This document shows, one piece after another, positions 5,701 through 6,899 of a DNA stretch of 6,899 nucleotides (position 1 is its first letter; every line of letters begins with the position of its first letter). Where the stretch lies: positions 1 to 6,899 of the forward strand of contig DASUBV010000385.1 in assembly GCA_035763085.1 (NCBI GenBank), written 5' to 3'. This DNA is from DASUBV01 sp035763085. GTDB lineage: Bacteria > Actinomycetota > Actinomycetes > Streptosporangiales > Streptosporangiaceae. A program made the position numbers and the translations under genes. The notes under the pieces were generated by a model. The model ran no database searches, was not told the DNA's origin, and saw only the letters and a list, made by a program, of their open reading frames with translations.

Positions 5701-5966
5701 CCGCCGTCCCGGCCGCGCAGGTCAGCGCCGTGCTCGCCTGGGCCGCCCGGCTCACCGCCGCCGGCCCGCGGGCCGGCGCCGCCGAGACCGCTGCCTACCT
5801 CACCGCCAAGGCCGCCGTCCTGGAGCGCATCGCCGCCGAGCGCGCCGCAGGCGGCTGGAGCCCCGAAGACACCGAAGCCGCCCGCGACGCCGCCACCCGG
5901 GCCCGCGAGGCAGCCGACACCGCCGCGCTGGCAGCCGCCGCCGGCGTCACCAGCCTGGAGGACTGA
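5697..5966 (+). CDS. Small Ala-rich helical protein between transposase and ATPase, function unknown
   Basis: An 89-aa protein starting at GTG 5697, which overlaps the transposase stop (GTGA) and is preceded by GGAGGG at 5685-5690, a well-spaced ribosome-binding site. Its own stop lies 2 nt before the ATPase start. It is 38% Ala (34 of 89), with no Cys, no signal peptide and no membrane segment. Two amphipathic helices can be drawn, at about 27-50 (AAETAAYLTAKAAVLERIAAE) and 55-82, separated by a GGWSPED turn. I do not recognise a family. Its tight position in a transposase-ATPase operon suggests an adaptor or regulator of transposition, perhaps binding the ATPase or the transposase tail, but that rests on position only. 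Chance overlap is unlikely given the ribosome-binding site and the exact packing. Confidence 0.7.
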   Translation: MTAVPAAQVSAVLAWAARLTAAGPRAGAAETAAYLTAKAAVLERIAAERAAGGWSPEDTEAARDAATRAREAADTAALAAAAGVTSLED

Positions 5967-5968
5967 CC

Positions 5969-6778
5969 GTGATCGACCTGAAGAACCACTACGGGTTCAC
6001 CCGCACCCCGTTCGGCAAGGACCTCGCCCCGTCCATGCTCTGCCGCTACCCCGCCCACGCCGAGGCCGTCGCCCGCATCACCTGGTGCGCCCGCGAGCGC
6101 GCCCTCGGCGTGATAACGGGCGAGGTCGGCGCGGGCAAGACGGTGGCAGCGCGCGCCGCGGTCGCCGCGCTCGACCAGACCCGCCACACCCTCCTCTACC
6201 TGCCCGACCCGACGACCGGCACGAGGGGGATCCACCACCACGTGGTCACGTCGCTGGGCGGCCGGCCCGCCCACGGCTCCGCCGAGCTCGCCGCCCAGGC
6301 CGCCGCCCTGATCGCCGCCGAGCAGGGCGAGCGGGGACGCCTCCCGCTGCTGGTCATCGATGAGGCCCACCTGCTGTCGCACGCCCAGCTGGAGGCGGTG
6401 CGGCTCCTCACCAATTCCGAGATGGACGCGGCCAGCCCGCTCGCCTGCCTGCTCATCGGCCAGCCCACCCTCAGGCGGATGATCAGGCTGCGCGTGATGG
6501 CAGCCCTCGAGCAACGGGTCGGGCTGAAGTACGCGATGCCCGCCATGACCGCCGAGCAGACCGCCGGCTACATCACCCACCACCTGCAGCTCGCCGGCCG
6601 GTCCGACACCATCTTCTCCGATGACGCGATGGCCCTCGTCCACGACGCCGCCCGCGGCCTCCCGCGGGCCGTCAACAACATCGCCACCCAGGCCCTCGCC
6701 GCCGCCATGGCCACCCGCAAGAACATTGTCGACGAGCAGTCCGCACGGGCAGCCGTCAGCGAGATCACGTCAGACTGA
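5969..6778 (+). CDS. AAA+ ATPase, ExeA/TniB/TnsC-like transposition protein
   Basis: A 269-aa AAA+ protein of the ExeA-like group used by DDE transposons as target-binding ATPase (compare TnsC, TniB, MuB, IstB). It opens with NHYGFTRTPFGKDLAP, typical of this group. Walker A is GEVGAGKT (51-58) and Walker B LLVIDEAH (127-134). A sensor-1-like LLIGQP lies at 161-166, an EQR arginine at 183 and a sensor-2-like GLPRAVNN at 230-237. All motifs are intact. GTG 5969 follows GGAGG (5957-5961) at 7-nt spacing and sits 2 nt after the preceding stop. It should form ATP-dependent filaments on target DNA and recruit the transposase. With its own transposase split, it could only act with a transposase supplied by another copy. 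Confidence 0.9.
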   Translation: MIDLKNHYGFTRTPFGKDLAPSMLCRYPAHAEAVARITWCARERALGVITGEVGAGKTVAARAAVAALDQTRHTLLYLPDPTTGTRGIHHHVVTSLGGRPAHGSAELAAQAAALIAAEQGERGRLPLLVIDEAHLLSHAQLEAVRLLTNSEMDAASPLACLLIGQPTLRRMIRLRVMAALEQRVGLKYAMPAMTAEQTAGYITHHLQLAGRSDTIFSDDAMALVHDAARGLPRAVNNIATQALAAAMATRKNIVDEQSARAAVSEITSD

Positions 6779-6803
6779 GCACCACCGCGCCAGCCTGCAC
6801 ACC

Positions 6804-6835
6804 AAGGCCCCGCCGGCTAACGCCGGCGGGGCCTT
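6804..6835 (+). terminator. Intrinsic-type terminator after the ATPase gene
   Basis: AAGGCCCCGCCGGC (6804-6817) and GCCGGCGGGGCCTT (6822-6835) form a perfect 14-bp stem with a TAAC loop, 25 nt after the ATPase stop. Only a weak CTTCTTC follows rather than a T-run, which is common for actinobacterial terminators. It separates the operon from the right transposon end. Confidence 0.85.
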
Positions 6836-6847
6836 CTTCACCCTCGC

Positions 6848-6890
6848 TCATCCTCACCGCGAATGACGCCGTCATCCTCATCCTGAATGA
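6848..6890 (-). repeat. Two direct subterminal repeats at the right end (probable transposase-binding sites)
   Basis: Read from the right end inward, TCATTCAGGATGAGGATGA (6890-6872) and TCATTCGCGGTGAGGATGA (6866-6848) match at 16 of 19 positions and start 24 nt apart. Repeated end sites at roughly two-helix-turn spacing are typical of Mu/Tn7/Tn552-like transposons. Between them ATGACG-C-CGTCAT (6863-6875) forms a 13-base palindrome. The left end has only a weak second copy (52-70), so the ends look asymmetric. Confidence 0.65.
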
Positions 6891-6899
6891 CCGTGCACA
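6867..6899 (-). repeat. Right terminal inverted repeat of the outer element
   Basis: The reverse complement of this stretch matches 2-34 at 26 of 33 positions and begins TGTGCACGG. Its last three bases, ACA, are the last bases of the window, so the element ends exactly here and any target duplication lies outside. Confidence 0.8.

Larger units (their letters stand above)
2..6899 (+). mobile_element. Outer Tn552/Tn5053/Mu-like transposon, interrupted by a Tn554-like element
   Basis: The ends form TGT...ACA imperfect inverted repeats, and between them lie a zinc-ribbon/HTH protein gene, a D,D-35-E transposase gene (split), a small helical protein gene and an AAA+ ATPase gene, all on the + strand and closed by a terminator. 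A DDE transposase plus an AAA+ ATPase is the known core of Tn7, Tn5053/Tn402, Tn552, Mu and IS21. TGT...ACA ends fit the Tn7/Tn552/Mu side of that group. Without the inserted 3,465 bp the element would be 3,433 bp. No TniQ-like or resolvase gene is visible. The flanks lie outside the window, so no target duplication can be seen. This copy should be non-autonomous because its transposase is split. The exact family name is not settled. Confidence 0.8.

Noticed and set aside
5795..6643. Minus-strand open frame opposite the ATPase gene
   Set aside because: The plus strand encodes intact Walker A and B motifs. The antisense frame shows no recognisable domain and is a shadow.
1..6899. CRISPR array, tRNA, rRNA or integron attC site
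   Set aside because: No regularly spaced repeats, cloverleaf or attC-like fold was seen. The only repeats are those at the ends of the two elements.

Overview
The window is a high-GC, actinobacterial-type sequence: codons end mostly in G or C, GTG starts are common, and the proteins are rich in Ala, Arg and Gly. It reads as one complete mobile element that has itself been invaded by a second mobile element of a different recombinase class. The first and last ~33 bases are imperfect inverted repeats (TGT...ACA, 26 of 33 matching), so the window appears to be cut almost exactly at the ends of the outer element.

Outer element (2-6899; about 3.4 kb without the insertion). It has a Tn552/Tn5053/Mu-like layout: a D,D-35-E (rve/Mu-type) transposase followed by an AAA+ ATPase of the ExeA/TniB/TnsC kind. 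Two accessory genes accompany them. The first gene (197-814) encodes a zinc-ribbon plus helix-turn-helix protein resembling DUF6431-type proteins. An 89-residue Ala-rich helical protein of unknown function (5697-5966) sits between transposase and ATPase, overlapping the former and 2 nt from the latter. A perfect 14-bp stem terminator closes the operon. Stem-loops lie directly in front of the first gene and of the transposase, and their 3' arms cover or touch the ribosome-binding sites.

Inner element (1633-5097, 3,465 bp). It carries only three overlapping genes, matching Tn554 tnpA-tnpB-tnpC in order and size: a 362-aa tyrosine recombinase, a 639-aa tyrosine recombinase with a C-terminal Cys cluster, and a 103-aa HTH/coiled-coil protein. 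No passenger gene is visible. It is bounded by perfect 13-bp inverted repeats (TTAACCGGCCAAC), each followed outward by a different 6-base core (CCCCTC left, CCTGAA right). There is no target duplication, as expected for strand exchange by tyrosine recombinases.

Removing 1633-5097 joins the transposase halves in frame into a 454-residue protein. The insertion falls between the second catalytic Asp (D226) and the catalytic Glu (E262, exactly 35 intervening residues). It therefore inactivates this copy of the outer transposase, while the ATPase, the small protein and the zinc-ribbon gene look intact. The plausible story is a site-specific Tn554-like element that uses the conserved active-site DNA of a transposase gene as its attachment site.
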